From: Enteractinococcus fodinae
Lineage (GTDB): Bacteria; Actinomycetota; Actinomycetes; Actinomycetales; Micrococcaceae
Direction: 5' to 3'
Assembly: GCF_031458395.1 (NCBI RefSeq)
Contig: NZ_JAVDYJ010000001.1
Coordinates: 434,001 to 498,000, forward strand
Length of the DNA stretch: 64,000 bases
Shown here: positions 16,138 through 25,045 of the stretch, in pieces
How positions within the stretch are numbered: position 1 is the stretch's first letter
Layout: each line of letters begins with the position of its first letter
The notes under the pieces: model-generated
Seen by the model: only the letters and a program-made list of their open reading frames with translations
What the model was told of the DNA's origin: nothing
The model's database searches: none
Program-made: the position numbers and the translations under genes

Positions 16138-19100
16138 GGTGCTCGGGATCGGCAAAGCGTGGTGGTTGAAGCACCTTCATGGTCTCCGGATCACGTTCAT
16201 AGGTGATTCTGCCCTGTCCGGTCAGCGGCGTGATGCCCGCGCGTTCGCGGTATTCATTGACGAACTCAACCAGCGCTTCACCACGTGGCCGGCGACCGGG
16301 CTGAATTGCACAAGCAACAGCTTTCGCCGACTGAATGAAGACGTTGGGGTCCATCGTGATACCCAACAGGTCGTTGGCACCGTCGCCAGTGATGAGCGCT
16401 TCGGTTCCGACACCCCAGTGGTACGGCAAGCCGATTTGGTGGATCGTCTTGCCACCCGCCTGGATGGGCTGCATTCGTTGGGTCACCAAGACTTTTGCTT
16501 CGATCGCGCCACGCGGCGAGATGATCGTTGCCCAACCGTAGGGTTCCAGGCCGAATTCTTCGGCGAGTTCTTCCGAGACCTCGCAGAACATCTCTGGTTG
16601 CAGTTCGGACAGATACGGCAGGAAGCGGCTCATGCCACCGGCTGTGTGGTGCTCGGTTAGTCGGTAGGTCGTAAAGACGTGAGGATACACTTCCTCGCCC
16701 TTGCGACCGGCAGCCGGGGCCAGTTGGTTGCCTTCATCCGTAATCAGGACCCGTGCAGGGGACTCTTGTTGCGGATAGAGACTGTTCGCAACCGACGATT
16801 CGGGCGGCTCGTAGTGCGTTGGAAGTGGGCCGTCTTTCATTCCCATTGGGGCAAACAGCCAGCCCTTCCCATCGCGCTGCATGATGAACGGGTCATCGCC
16901 GGCAATGGATTCTGGACCATAGGAGCCGTGTTCGGTTTTCGCACTTGGGGCGCGATCGACCGGGAAGTCGGGGACATCGGGTCCGACCCACTTGCCTTCG
17001 TCTTCGTCCCACCAGATGTGCTTCTTACGTTCCGACCAGGGTTTCCCATCCGGATCCGCCGAGGCACGGTTGTACAGGATACGACGGTTCGCTGGCCAGG
17101 CCCAAGCCCACTCCAATGCCATTTCGTCCTGCTCGTCGCCGGGCACTCGAAGTGCGGCGCGGTTGACCTCATCGGCGTAGACACCGGTGTAAATCCAGCA
17201 CCCGCCGGCGGTCGAGCCATCGGGTTTCATCTGGTTGAAGTTATCCAACGGTTTCCCAGCGTCTGGGCCGCTCACATGGAAGCCATTGATTTCACGCAGT
17301 ACTGCTTCAGCGGACGGTTCGCCGTGCTCATCGACGGGGTAGTCCCAGGTCATGTCCAACAGTGGTCGGTCACGTGGGTCGGTCGAGTCTTTCAGTCGTT
17401 CTTTGATACGGTTGCCCAGATCAAAGAAGAACTCCAGTTCAGAGCGGGCATCGCCGGGTGGTGTCACCGCTTGGTGACGCCACTGGACCAGTCGTTGCGT
17501 CTGAGTGAATGTGCCAGCTTTTTCGGTGTGGTTGGCGGCCGGCATGAAGAAGACTTCCGTATCGATTTCTTCAGTCTTCAATTCACCGGTTTGGATTTCT
17601 GGTCCGTCACGCCACCAGGTGGCAGTTTCAATCTGTTGGAAGTCGCGAACGACCATCCACTTCAGATTTGCCATGCCCAGCCGCTGCATCCGCCCATTGG
17701 CTGACCCGACCGCCGGGTTTTGGCCGAGCACAAAGTAGCCGTCCACACCCTTGTCGAACATGCGCATCAGCGTCTGGTAGGTGCCATGTGCGCCAGTTAG
17801 TTTCGGCAGGTAGTGATAGGCGTAGTCATTCTCCGGGGTGGCTGCATCGCCGAACCATGCTTTGAGTAAGGACACCATGTAGGCATCGCCGTTGGACCAG
17901 AAGCCTTTCTGATCTTTGGGCACGGCTTCGTTGAAGTAGTCCTGCAGGGTGTCGTGCTTGCCAGCCACGGGGAATGGCAGGTACCCGGGTAGCAGATTGA
18001 ACAGCGTTGGAATATCGGTCGAGCCCTGAATGGTCGCGTGACCGCGCAGGGCCATGATGCCGCCACCGGGACGACCCATGTTGCCCATCAGCAGTTGCAG
18101 GATCGCAGAGGTACGAATGAATTGCGCACCCATGGAGTGCTGCGTCCAACCCAAGGCGTAAGCCATACAGGTGGTGCGTTCCCGTCCGGAGTTTTCCGCG
18201 AAGGCTTCGGCAAGATAATGGAAATCATCTTGCTTGATGCCACACAGGTCTTCGACCGTTTCCGGTGTGTACCGCGAGTAGTGGCGTTTGAGGATCTGGA
18301 ATACCGACCGGGGGTGTTCCAGGGTTTTATCCTTGGCGATGCCATCGGGTTCATTCGGGTCGTGTTCGTACTGCCAGGATTCGTTGTCGTAACCCTGGAT
18401 ATCGTCGTCGTAGCCGGAGAAGAGGCCGTCAAGGTCTTCGGGCCCTTTGTAGTCTTGCGAAATGATGAACGACGCGTTGGTGTACGGAATGACGTAGTCC
18501 TTGAACCATGCGTCATTTTCGATCATGTACCGAATGAGGCCACCCAGCAGCGCGATGTCGGAGCCAACACGAATGGTGATGTGTTTGTCCGCGACCGCTG
18601 AGGTTCGTGTGAAACGCGGGTCCACGTGAATAACTTTGGCACCGCGTTTTTTGGCCTCGGACACCCACTGGTATCCCACCGGGTGGCATTCAGCCATGTT
18701 TGAACCCTGGATGACAATCAGGTCTGCATTCGCCATGTCTTGCAATGGCTGGGTGGCACCGCCACGCCCAAACGAGGATCCTAAACTAGGAACCGTGGAA
18801 GAGTGTCAAATCCTGGCTTGGTTCTCGATCTGCACCGCTCCGGCAGCCGAGAACAACTTCTTGATCAGGTAGTTTTCTTCGTTATCGATGGTCGCTCCGC
18901 CAAGGGACGCAATGCCCATGGTGCGGTTGACGGGCGTGACACCATCCTCAGCAAAATCTTCCCAATGATTGGCCCGAGCTTCCAGGAAGCGGTCGGCAAT
19001 CATGTCCATCGCCGTGTCGAGATCGAGCTCTTCCCAGTCGGTGCCTCGAGGACGACGATAGAGGACGGTTTTCTGTCGGGAGGGTGTATTGACGAGCTGC

Positions 19101-19375
19101 TCGGAAGCAGCTCCCTTCGGGCACAACCGGCCGCGAGACACCGGGGAATCCGGGTCGCCCTCAATATGGGTGACCTTATTGTCTTTCACATAAATGCGCT
19201 GACCGCAGCCCACCGCACAGTACGGGCAGACGCTCTGGACAACTCTGTCAGCATCTTCCGTCCGGGGGCGCATGTTTTGATATTTGGGCGACTCAACCGT
19301 CGGCCCGCGCCCCAGCTTGTCTTTTGACTTGGCCTGGCGAAATACCGGCCACCCGAGGATAGAAAACCGTGACAT
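16115..19375 (-). CDS. fdhA: Selenocysteine-containing formate dehydrogenase, catalytic subunit (UGA read as Sec190)
   Basis: This molybdopterin oxidoreductase oxidises formate to CO2. Read through one in-frame UGA it is 1086 residues. The N-terminal [4Fe-4S] ligands are Cys50, Cys53, Cys57 and Cys85, followed by RGRLCPKG. The residue after NQARI is Sec190 (UGA at 18806-18808), exactly where FdnG/FdoG carry Sec, followed by HSSTV. Both halves match the family continuously across the UGA: SLGSSFGRGGATQ, then NADLIVIQGSNMAECHPVG. The N-terminus has no twin-arginine signal (MSRFSILGWPVFRQ), so the enzyme should face the cytoplasm. It is followed by overlapping fdhB. An annotation that stops at UGA would split it at 18806 and 18745. 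Confidence 0.95.
18776..18794 (-). promoter_or_regulatory. SECIS-like hairpin downstream of the Sec UGA
   Basis: Beginning 11 nt after the UGA, the mRNA can form GG, a U:U mismatch, UCCUA, loop GUU, UAGGA, a U, CC. The stem position (11 nt after UGA) and GGUU opening resemble the E. coli fdhF and fdnG SECIS. This is inferred structure; SelB binding is not shown. Confidence 0.65.
18806..18808 (-). other. In-frame UGA selenocysteine codon of fdhA
   Basis: TGA (minus strand) sits between codons for NQARI and HSSTV in an otherwise uninterrupted formate dehydrogenase frame, at the family's Sec position. selA, selB, selC and selD lie within 10 kb. Confidence 0.93.
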
Positions 19376-19649
19376 AGCAGTCAGCCTAACAGAGCACTCC
19401 CGTCCCGTGGAAGCTTCGACCGAAAGTATTCCGGCCAGTCACTCAAGGCTCCTTGTTAGGCCGTACCGAAGGTGGTCTGAGCTCACCAAAGACGTGCCGG
19501 ACGCAGCACTCACCGTCGATACCGATTGTCCCTCTAAGTAGGTTTTTTCCGGGCTGGTATGAGGAGTCGTGTTGAAGCTGGGTAGTTCGGTCAGGAGGGT
19601 TCTAGGGTGGGAGCTTATGGTGTGACCACCCTTCCACCTTATTGCTCAA
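19376..19649. other. Divergent intergenic region between fdhA and LysR
   Basis: No gene is seen. It must hold the fdhA promoter. An 8-bp inverted repeat, GCCTAACA (19384-19391) and TGTTAGGC (19454-19461), lies in what would be the fdhA leader and could form a long-loop hairpin or be a split operator. Confidence 0.4.
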
Positions 19650-19678
19650 TTGACTTGACTTTTTTCCACTTGTAGCAT
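19650..19678 (+). promoter_or_regulatory. Promoter of the LysR gene
   Basis: TTGACT, 17 nt, TAGCAT is a good sigma-70-type promoter. The expected start point lies within a few nt of the ATG at 19688, and no ribosome site is visible, so the mRNA is probably leaderless. Confidence 0.55.
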
Positions 19679-19687
19679 CAATGGATT

Positions 19688-20629
19688 ATGGACCTTCATC
19701 ATATTCACGCATTCCTCGCAGTGGCAGAGGAGTTGCATTTTGGTAGAGCAGCGACCCGGTTGCATATCACTCAGCCGCCATTGACTCGCACGATTAAACA
19801 GCTAGAACGCGAACTCGACGCGACGCTGTTTAAGCGCTCTACCCGGTCGGTAGAACTAACCGCCGCTGGTCAAGCACTCGTCCAGCCGGCCCAAGATATT
19901 CTGACCGCCTATCGGTTAGCCGAACAAGCCGTGCAGTCCGCCGGGAAAGGGGAGGTCGGAAGGGTCAGGCTGGGTTTTGCTGGCCCATCCTCGCATTTAT
20001 GGATAGCTGACCTAAGCCAGTACATTCGGCAGCACTATCCAGGGATTAGCTTCGAACTGCAGAGCACCACGTATGCAGATCATGGCTTGCAGCTAATCCT
20101 CGACGGTACGTTGGACTTAGGCATCGCAAGATGGTCCGTGGATCTTGCAGGTCTCGAAAGCCGAGTCATTGCCGAAGAACACTACGTCCTTGCTGTGCCA
20201 GAAGGGCATCCATTTGCTGAACGTGAGTCCGTCAGTATCGCTGAATGTCGCCACGAACATTTTGTGGCTCTGCCGGCTGAGTCACGGTCCGCGGTCCGCG
20301 ATTCGTTCTTCCAATTGGCATATGAGGCAGAGTTTGCGCCGAAAATAGCGCAGACGGCGCAGGACTCGTGGACTCTGATGGCATTGGTTGGGGCCGGGAT
20401 TGGCATTAACTTCACGGTGGATTCCATCTTCCACGGCACGGACCATCCTCGGGTCCGTATGGTCCGGCTCGAAGAAGGCGTCGAGCCCAGCTATGCGAGG
20501 CTCTTTTGGCGATCCGATGATGATAGCCCGGCGCTTCACACTGTGCTGAAGGTCGCTGAAGCGCTCCTTCCGGCAACGCGCTCAGACGCTGCGACCACCG
20601 AGCTTGACGAATCCGACCTGACTCGCTGA
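19688..20629 (+). CDS. LysR-family transcriptional regulator
   Basis: A 313-residue LysR protein. The N-terminal winged helix-turn-helix (1-60) contains HFGRAATRLHITQPPLTRTIKQLE, followed by a linker helix and a two-lobed effector-binding domain (about 90-295). It heads the CoA-thioester catabolic block and overlaps the 3' end of the convergent TesB-like gene by 48 bp. By position it is the likely regulator of the CoA-transferase, TRAP and acyl-CoA genes that follow, sensing the imported acid or a metabolite. Which promoter it binds cannot be seen. Confidence 0.92.
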   Translation: MDLHHIHAFLAVAEELHFGRAATRLHITQPPLTRTIKQLERELDATLFKRSTRSVELTAAGQALVQPAQDILTAYRLAEQAVQSAGKGEVGRVRLGFAGPSSHLWIADLSQYIRQHYPGISFELQSTTYADHGLQLILDGTLDLGIARWSVDLAGLESRVIAEEHYVLAVPEGHPFAERESVSIAECRHEHFVALPAESRSAVRDSFFQLAYEAEFAPKIAQTAQDSWTLMALVGAGIGINFTVDSIFHGTDHPRVRMVRLEEGVEPSYARLFWRSDDDSPALHTVLKVAEALLPATRSDAATTELDESDLTR

Positions 20630-21493
20630 CACAAGGTGCTCGCCGGTAGCACTAAACACCTCGCCGCTGCCAAAGGCTCTACCATGAGATAAAGCTTCCA
20701 GCTTGGCGTCGAAATGCAACCAGGTACTCCAGTCTGGTATCTGGTGGAAGGTCAGGGCATGCGTCATGGTGAGGATGCGACTGTCCGGGGCGTGACGCAT
20801 CGCTCCTGTCGCCCGGAACGCGGGTTCCAGAATGCTCATATCAGTGGCGTAACCTACCAGCGCAGCTTGGATCACCGGGTCATTTGGTACCTCCCCGGCG
20901 GGGCGTAACAACGTCGATTGCGTATTGCCCTGCTCGACGTGAGAGACATACGGCGGCGCAGAAACCGGATGGGGATTGATCGGGCGATTCATGCGCCACC
21001 ACAGCGGAATCCGGTCATCATCATGAAACCGGTCGTGCAGACTTGGGAGATCGTCGGGGGAAGCAACAGAGGTTAGTGGTTGCGTTGGTTTGTGCGAGGG
21101 CAGATCAGCCCGCAGCGTGCTCCAGCGAGTGAGGGCGGTGAAAAGTTGGTCCCCGTCGTCATTAATAATCGAACTGCGACGAGCCGAAGCATTTGGGGTT
21201 GAAGCCACGTCTTCTACGATCCACGTCAGCGGAGCATCAGTGGGCACGCCTTGCAGAAAGTCGGCCTGTAATGTGAGCAGCTCTTGAGTTTCGGGCACCG
21301 TGTTGCCGGCAGCCACGATAGCTTGGGCCAGTTGCAGTCCTCCGAACACGCGGTCCCGTGGCTCAGTTTGGGGCGTCCCGATCCAAGCGGTTGCGTTGGG
21401 ACGCTCTGTGGCCGTCTGGGTCATCTTCAGCATTTGCAAAAGTTGTGCCATGGAAAGGGACTGCGCCTGTTGTGGTTTCTGCATGGCCTTCAT
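20582..21493 (-). CDS. TesB-like acyl-CoA thioesterase (double hot-dog)
   Basis: A 303-residue protein of the acyl-CoA thioesterase II family, which hydrolyses acyl-CoA to free acid and CoA. It has the first hot-dog motif DRVFGGLQLAQAIVAA (about 47-62) and the second-domain segment VGYATDMSIL, whose Asp matches the catalytic Asp of E. coli TesB; QVGFVKL follows near the end. I start at ATG 21493; ATG 21484 is an alternative. It is divergent from the class I CoA-transferase genes. Confidence 0.85.
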   Translation of the reverse strand: MKAMQKPQQAQSLSMAQLLQMLKMTQTATERPNATAWIGTPQTEPRDRVFGGLQLAQAIVAAGNTVPETQELLTLQADFLQGVPTDAPLTWIVEDVASTPNASARRSSIINDDGDQLFTALTRWSTLRADLPSHKPTQPLTSVASPDDLPSLHDRFHDDDRIPLWWRMNRPINPHPVSAPPYVSHVEQGNTQSTLLRPAGEVPNDPVIQAALVGYATDMSILEPAFRATGAMRHAPDSRILTMTHALTFHQIPDWSTWLHFDAKLEALSHGRAFGSGEVFSATGEHLVSASQVGFVKLGGRSV

Positions 21494-21727
21494 TATGCAC
21501 GGAGCCTCGACATGAGTGAAGAGCGTCGGCGCGTAGGCCGATACCACCTCGGCATCAATCCAGGTGCAAACTGGTATTGGACTTTCTCGCGTCCTGCGAG
21601 CAGGGTGATATGTGACACAAGCTTATCTGCCGGGTGGACGTACCGTGCCCGCTACTTGAAATCGACAAGGCTTTGAATCGAAGTCTTTGTGCGAGATGAC
21701 CCGGCGATACCTAGAGGAACGAGGAAC

Positions 21728-22669
21728 ATGACGGATCTTCAAGTCAATAGCAAACTTATGGATCTCACCACGGCGGTGGATCGGTTCGTCCAAGATGGAG
21801 ATTGCGTCGCCCTAGAAGGATTTGGGCACCTCATTCCGTTTGCCGCAGGACACGAAATTATTCGCCAAAATAAGCGGAACTTAACCGTCTGCCGGATGAC
21901 TCCAGACTTGCTAACCGACCAGATGCTGGCGGCCGGGGTAATCACTCGGCTGGTTGCATCATTTTTTGCCAGCGGCTCTGCGGGATCGCTGTATGAGTTG
22001 CGTCGTCGAGTAGAAGATCACGATCCAGAACCGCTCGAGGTTGAGGAGTATAGCCACTACGGGATGGTCTGCCGTTATCAGGCTGCGGCCGCAGGGCTGC
22101 CGTTCTACCCGCTACGTTCATACGCGGGCAGTGATCTGCCGCAACTGAACACCGATATTCGCAAGGTGACGGATCCGTATGGTGGCGGCGAAATCTATGT
22201 GGTGCCACCCCTGCAACCCGATGTGACCATTGTGCACGCCCAGCGTGCCGACCACCTGGGCAATGTGCAGATGTGGGGCATTGTAGGAGCCCAACAAGAG
22301 GCGGCGTTTGCCGGCAAGAAAGTTATCGTCACGGTCGAAGAGGTCGTGGACCCGGAAGTCGTACGCTCTGACCCCAACCGGACGTTAATCCCCTCGCACG
22401 CAGTCGATGCAATCGTGCACTGCCCGGGCGGGGCATACCCGTCCTACGCTCAGGGGTACTACGACAGAGACAATTTGTTTTATCGGGATTGGACAGCGAT
22501 CAGTCGCGATCCAAAACTGATCCGTAGCTGGATTGATCGTTGGGTTTACAACATGCCGGATAGAGCCGCGTACATGGAGGCCGTAGACGACGAGCGCTGG
22601 GCGTCGCTGCAGGTAGCGACCAAGATGTCGGGTGCAGTCAATTACGGTCAACGTCAGCCCCAGCACTGA
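21728..22669 (+). CDS. Class I CoA-transferase, subunit A (glutaconate CoA-transferase-like)
   Basis: A 313-residue alpha subunit of the glutaconate/3-oxoacid CoA-transferase family, resembling GctA/IpdA. It has the N-terminal ALEGFGHLIPFAAGHEIIRQ segment and THE HAQRADHLGNVQMWG strand-turn typical of these subunits. The ATG at 21728 has GAGGAAC upstream and is preferred over an upstream frame opening. Together with the next gene it should move CoA between an acyl-CoA and a free acid. The acid is not identifiable; IpdAB relatives open steroid rings, GctAB relatives use dicarboxylates. Confidence 0.87.
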   Translation: MTDLQVNSKLMDLTTAVDRFVQDGDCVALEGFGHLIPFAAGHEIIRQNKRNLTVCRMTPDLLTDQMLAAGVITRLVASFFASGSAGSLYELRRRVEDHDPEPLEVEEYSHYGMVCRYQAAAAGLPFYPLRSYAGSDLPQLNTDIRKVTDPYGGGEIYVVPPLQPDVTIVHAQRADHLGNVQMWGIVGAQQEAAFAGKKVIVTVEEVVDPEVVRSDPNRTLIPSHAVDAIVHCPGGAYPSYAQGYYDRDNLFYRDWTAISRDPKLIRSWIDRWVYNMPDRAAYMEAVDDERWASLQVATKMSGAVNYGQRQPQH

Positions 22670-22707
22670 CCAGCGAAGAACATACTCTAAGGTTTTACGG
22701 AGACATC

Positions 22708-23520
22708 ATGAACAACATCAATACAGTCCGCGGTGACGTGACAGACTCACTTGAGGTCACGCGTTTTGATGCGGAATTTCTTGTCACAGTCGCGGCACGT
22801 GAATTAGCCGGAAAACGTCGCGTGTTTGCCGGCGTTGGATTACCGACGTTGGCAGTTGATCTAGCGCAGCGCCGTTTCGAACCGAACCTCGAGATGGTGT
22901 ACGAATCAGGCGTGTGTGGTGCTCACCCCGAGGGGTTGGCTGAAGGTATTGCCGACTCGGTGTTGGTGTCCGGTTCCGAATCGGTGCTCAACATGCAGGC
23001 GTTATTTGGCTACGTGCTGCAAGGCGGCAACGTAGATGTCGGCTTCTTAGGTGCAGCCCAGGTCGATCGGTGGGGCAACCTCAACACTAGCTTTATCGGC
23101 GATCCAAAGAACCCGAAAGTGCGTCTGCCTGGTTCCGGTGGGGCGGCAGATATTATGGCGAGCGCCGGCGAAATCATCGTGATTCTTCGTCGGCACGACC
23201 TCAGCGCGCTCCCCGCCGAAGTAGATTTTTGCACCTCCCCGAGTCCGGTACGCGCGCGAGAAAAAGATCCAAATGTGCCGGTCAATGGGTTTGGCGTTTC
23301 TACGGTAATCACCCCGCTGGGGATTCTGCGCAGACCGGACCGCTACGGTGAGCTTGAACTGGCAGAAATCTTTCCCGGGGTCGAGTTTGACGAGGTGCAC
23401 GCGGGAACGGGCTGGGATTTAAAAGTGTCTGAAAATCTGCGCACGACCGCTCAGCCGAGTCAGGAAGACGTAGCCTTATTGCAGCAGCAGATCGACCCAG
23501 ACCGTTTCTATCTCCGCTGA
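22708..23520 (+). CDS. Class I CoA-transferase, subunit B
   Basis: A 270-residue beta subunit partner of the preceding gene, 38 nt downstream in the same operon. The segment MVYESGVCGAHPEG carries a Glu at the position that forms the glutamyl-CoA thioester in true glutaconate CoA-transferases, so it may be a genuine transferase rather than an IpdB-type hydrolase. QVDRWGNLNTSFIG and LPGSGGAADIMASA follow the family pattern. A strong hairpin terminator lies 24 nt after the stop. Confidence 0.87.
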   Translation: MNNINTVRGDVTDSLEVTRFDAEFLVTVAARELAGKRRVFAGVGLPTLAVDLAQRRFEPNLEMVYESGVCGAHPEGLAEGIADSVLVSGSESVLNMQALFGYVLQGGNVDVGFLGAAQVDRWGNLNTSFIGDPKNPKVRLPGSGGAADIMASAGEIIVILRRHDLSALPAEVDFCTSPSPVRAREKDPNVPVNGFGVSTVITPLGILRRPDRYGELELAEIFPGVEFDEVHAGTGWDLKVSENLRTTAQPSQEDVALLQQQIDPDRFYLR

Positions 23521-23543
23521 CCAAAGCTTTCATACCAGACGTG

Positions 23544-23580
23544 AACGGCCCGGCCACCGGCAAGGTGGACCGGGCCGTTT
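23544..23580. terminator. Bidirectional hairpin terminator
   Basis: A 15-bp GC-rich stem with one bulged A (AACGGCCCGG.. with ..CCGGGCCGTT), loop GGCAA, then TTTCGTTT. It sits between the convergent CoA-transferase B and MFS genes and can serve both. Confidence 0.8.
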
Positions 23581-23583
23581 CGT

Positions 23584-24936
23584 TTATGGTTCGTGGTCCG
23601 CGGGGATTTGCGGGGCAGGCCCACCAATAACCGTTACCAGCAGAGCAAAGAGCGCAGCCGCGGAGACCCCACCGTAAAGCAGCAAGCTGTTGCCCATCGG
23701 ATAGATCAGAGCTGCCCACGCGTACCCGATAGCCATCCCCATGAACCGCGCGGTGTTGTGGATCCCGAAGGCCATTGTGTTGCGTGCTGCTTGAGAGCGG
23801 GAGATGGCAAAGGCTGCAACGCTTTGACTGGCGTTGATACCCGTGCCGATGAGCAATAAGAGCACCACGATAATTGTCACCTGGATGGCAAAGGAGCTTT
23901 CGGATGAAGTCCACCACCCCAACAACAGCGGTGCGGCGATCAACACGCTAAGTCCCATCTCCACGACTCGGCGCGACCCCAGTCGCTCCGCAAACCACGC
24001 GGTGAGCGGCCCAGATAGCAGCATGGCCGCCGCCATCGCAGAGACAATGAACCCCACAGGCCCGGGACTTAACCCCATGGTCTCGCCCAGATACAGTGGC
24101 AGACTAACTAAGCACACGCCCATGATTAGCATGGATGTTCCCGCCGTGACGGTCCCGCGAATGTAGCGTTTTTCGAGTAGTGATCGGGGCTCAAATAGCC
24201 GCTGAGGAAATTTCGTGGCGAGGAATGCGTAGACCCCGACGCTGAGTGCAGCGGTTCCGCCTGCCACAGCCTCGGTGATCGGTGAGGCTCGCTGGCCGAT
24301 AAGCGTTACGGTAAGAGCTGCGGCCCCAACTGCAACCATCAACATAAACATTCCCGCGGGGTGCACTGGGACACTTCTGCCGCGTGGTTTCGGGACCACA
24401 GCAAGGATCGTTACCGTTAAAATGAGACAGACCAGCGCCTGAAAGATAAAGACGGAGCGCCACCCCGAAAGTTCCGAAATCAGTCCGCCAATTGGTGGCC
24501 CGATCGCTTGTCCCGCTCCGATTGCTGAAGCCCAGGCAGCCATCGCGGCCTGCCCCTTTGATGGCCACAGGGTCGCAAGGCTTCGTTGAATCCCGGGCGG
24601 GAAGGCCGAACAGGCTATGCCTTGCGCTAGTCGAAGCAGAATGAGCATCTCAAGATTGACCGAAAAAGCCGCAAGCAGTTGCGCAAGCACCATGGCTGCG
24701 AGGCTGATGAGCACGACCCGCACTGCTCCGTAGCGATCACACAACCATCCAGTCAGTGGAACGAAAACCACCATGGCGATGGTGAAAGCGGAAACCGCGA
24801 GCACGATTTCGGCGTCAGAGGCGTTGAAGTCACGCTGGATGCGATGCAGCGGGGCGTTCATTACGTTGGCGGAAAGGGTGCCCACCATCGTGGTGCACAG
24901 TAACGCGATGTACGCGATCTTCCCTGGCTCACGCAA
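23584..24936 (-). CDS. MFS transporter, DHA2-type (14 TM)
   Basis: A 450-residue major facilitator with about 14 hydrophobic segments, as in the drug:H+ antiporter-2 group. The loop GWLCDRYGAVRVVL between TM2 and TM3 is the MFS motif A, and GAGQAIGPPIGGLI in TM5 is the antiporter motif C. I propose the TTG at 24936 (GAAAGAGG upstream). The frame opens further upstream at TTG 25005, but that codon lies inside a terminator-like hairpin of the TRAP operon. It may export a toxic acid or product of the neighbouring pathway; the substrate is unknown. Confidence 0.85.
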   Translation of the reverse strand: MREPGKIAYIALLCTTMVGTLSANVMNAPLHRIQRDFNASDAEIVLAVSAFTIAMVVFVPLTGWLCDRYGAVRVVLISLAAMVLAQLLAAFSVNLEMLILLRLAQGIACSAFPPGIQRSLATLWPSKGQAAMAAWASAIGAGQAIGPPIGGLISELSGWRSVFIFQALVCLILTVTILAVVPKPRGRSVPVHPAGMFMLMVAVGAAALTVTLIGQRASPITEAVAGGTAALSVGVYAFLATKFPQRLFEPRSLLEKRYIRGTVTAGTSMLIMGVCLVSLPLYLGETMGLSPGPVGFIVSAMAAAMLLSGPLTAWFAERLGSRRVVEMGLSVLIAAPLLLGWWTSSESSFAIQVTIIVVLLLLIGTGINASQSVAAFAISRSQAARNTMAFGIHNTARFMGMAIGYAWAALIYPMGNSLLLYGGVSAAALFALLVTVIGGPAPQIPADHEP

Positions 24937-24992
24937 TGCGGCCTCTTTCCTCTCGCTGGCTGATTTTGAGTTTGAGATGACGAAGACACCAG

Positions 24993-25022
24993 ACGGGCGG
25001 ACCAAATACTTGGCCCGCCCGT
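24993..25022 (-). terminator. Hairpin after the TRAP permease gene
   Basis: An 11-bp stem (ACGGGCGGGCC with GGUCCGCCCGU in the minus-strand RNA, including one G:U) and 8-nt loop, 23 nt after the permease stop. The T-run behind it is weak. It separates the TRAP operon from the MFS gene. Confidence 0.5.
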
Positions 25023-25045
25023 TCGATAGTCAGTCGCAACTTATT

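Noticed and set aside
18745-18806. Frameshift or split gene in fdhA
   Set aside because: The frame does not shift; the break is a single UGA at the family Sec position, with SECIS-like hairpin and full Sec machinery nearby.
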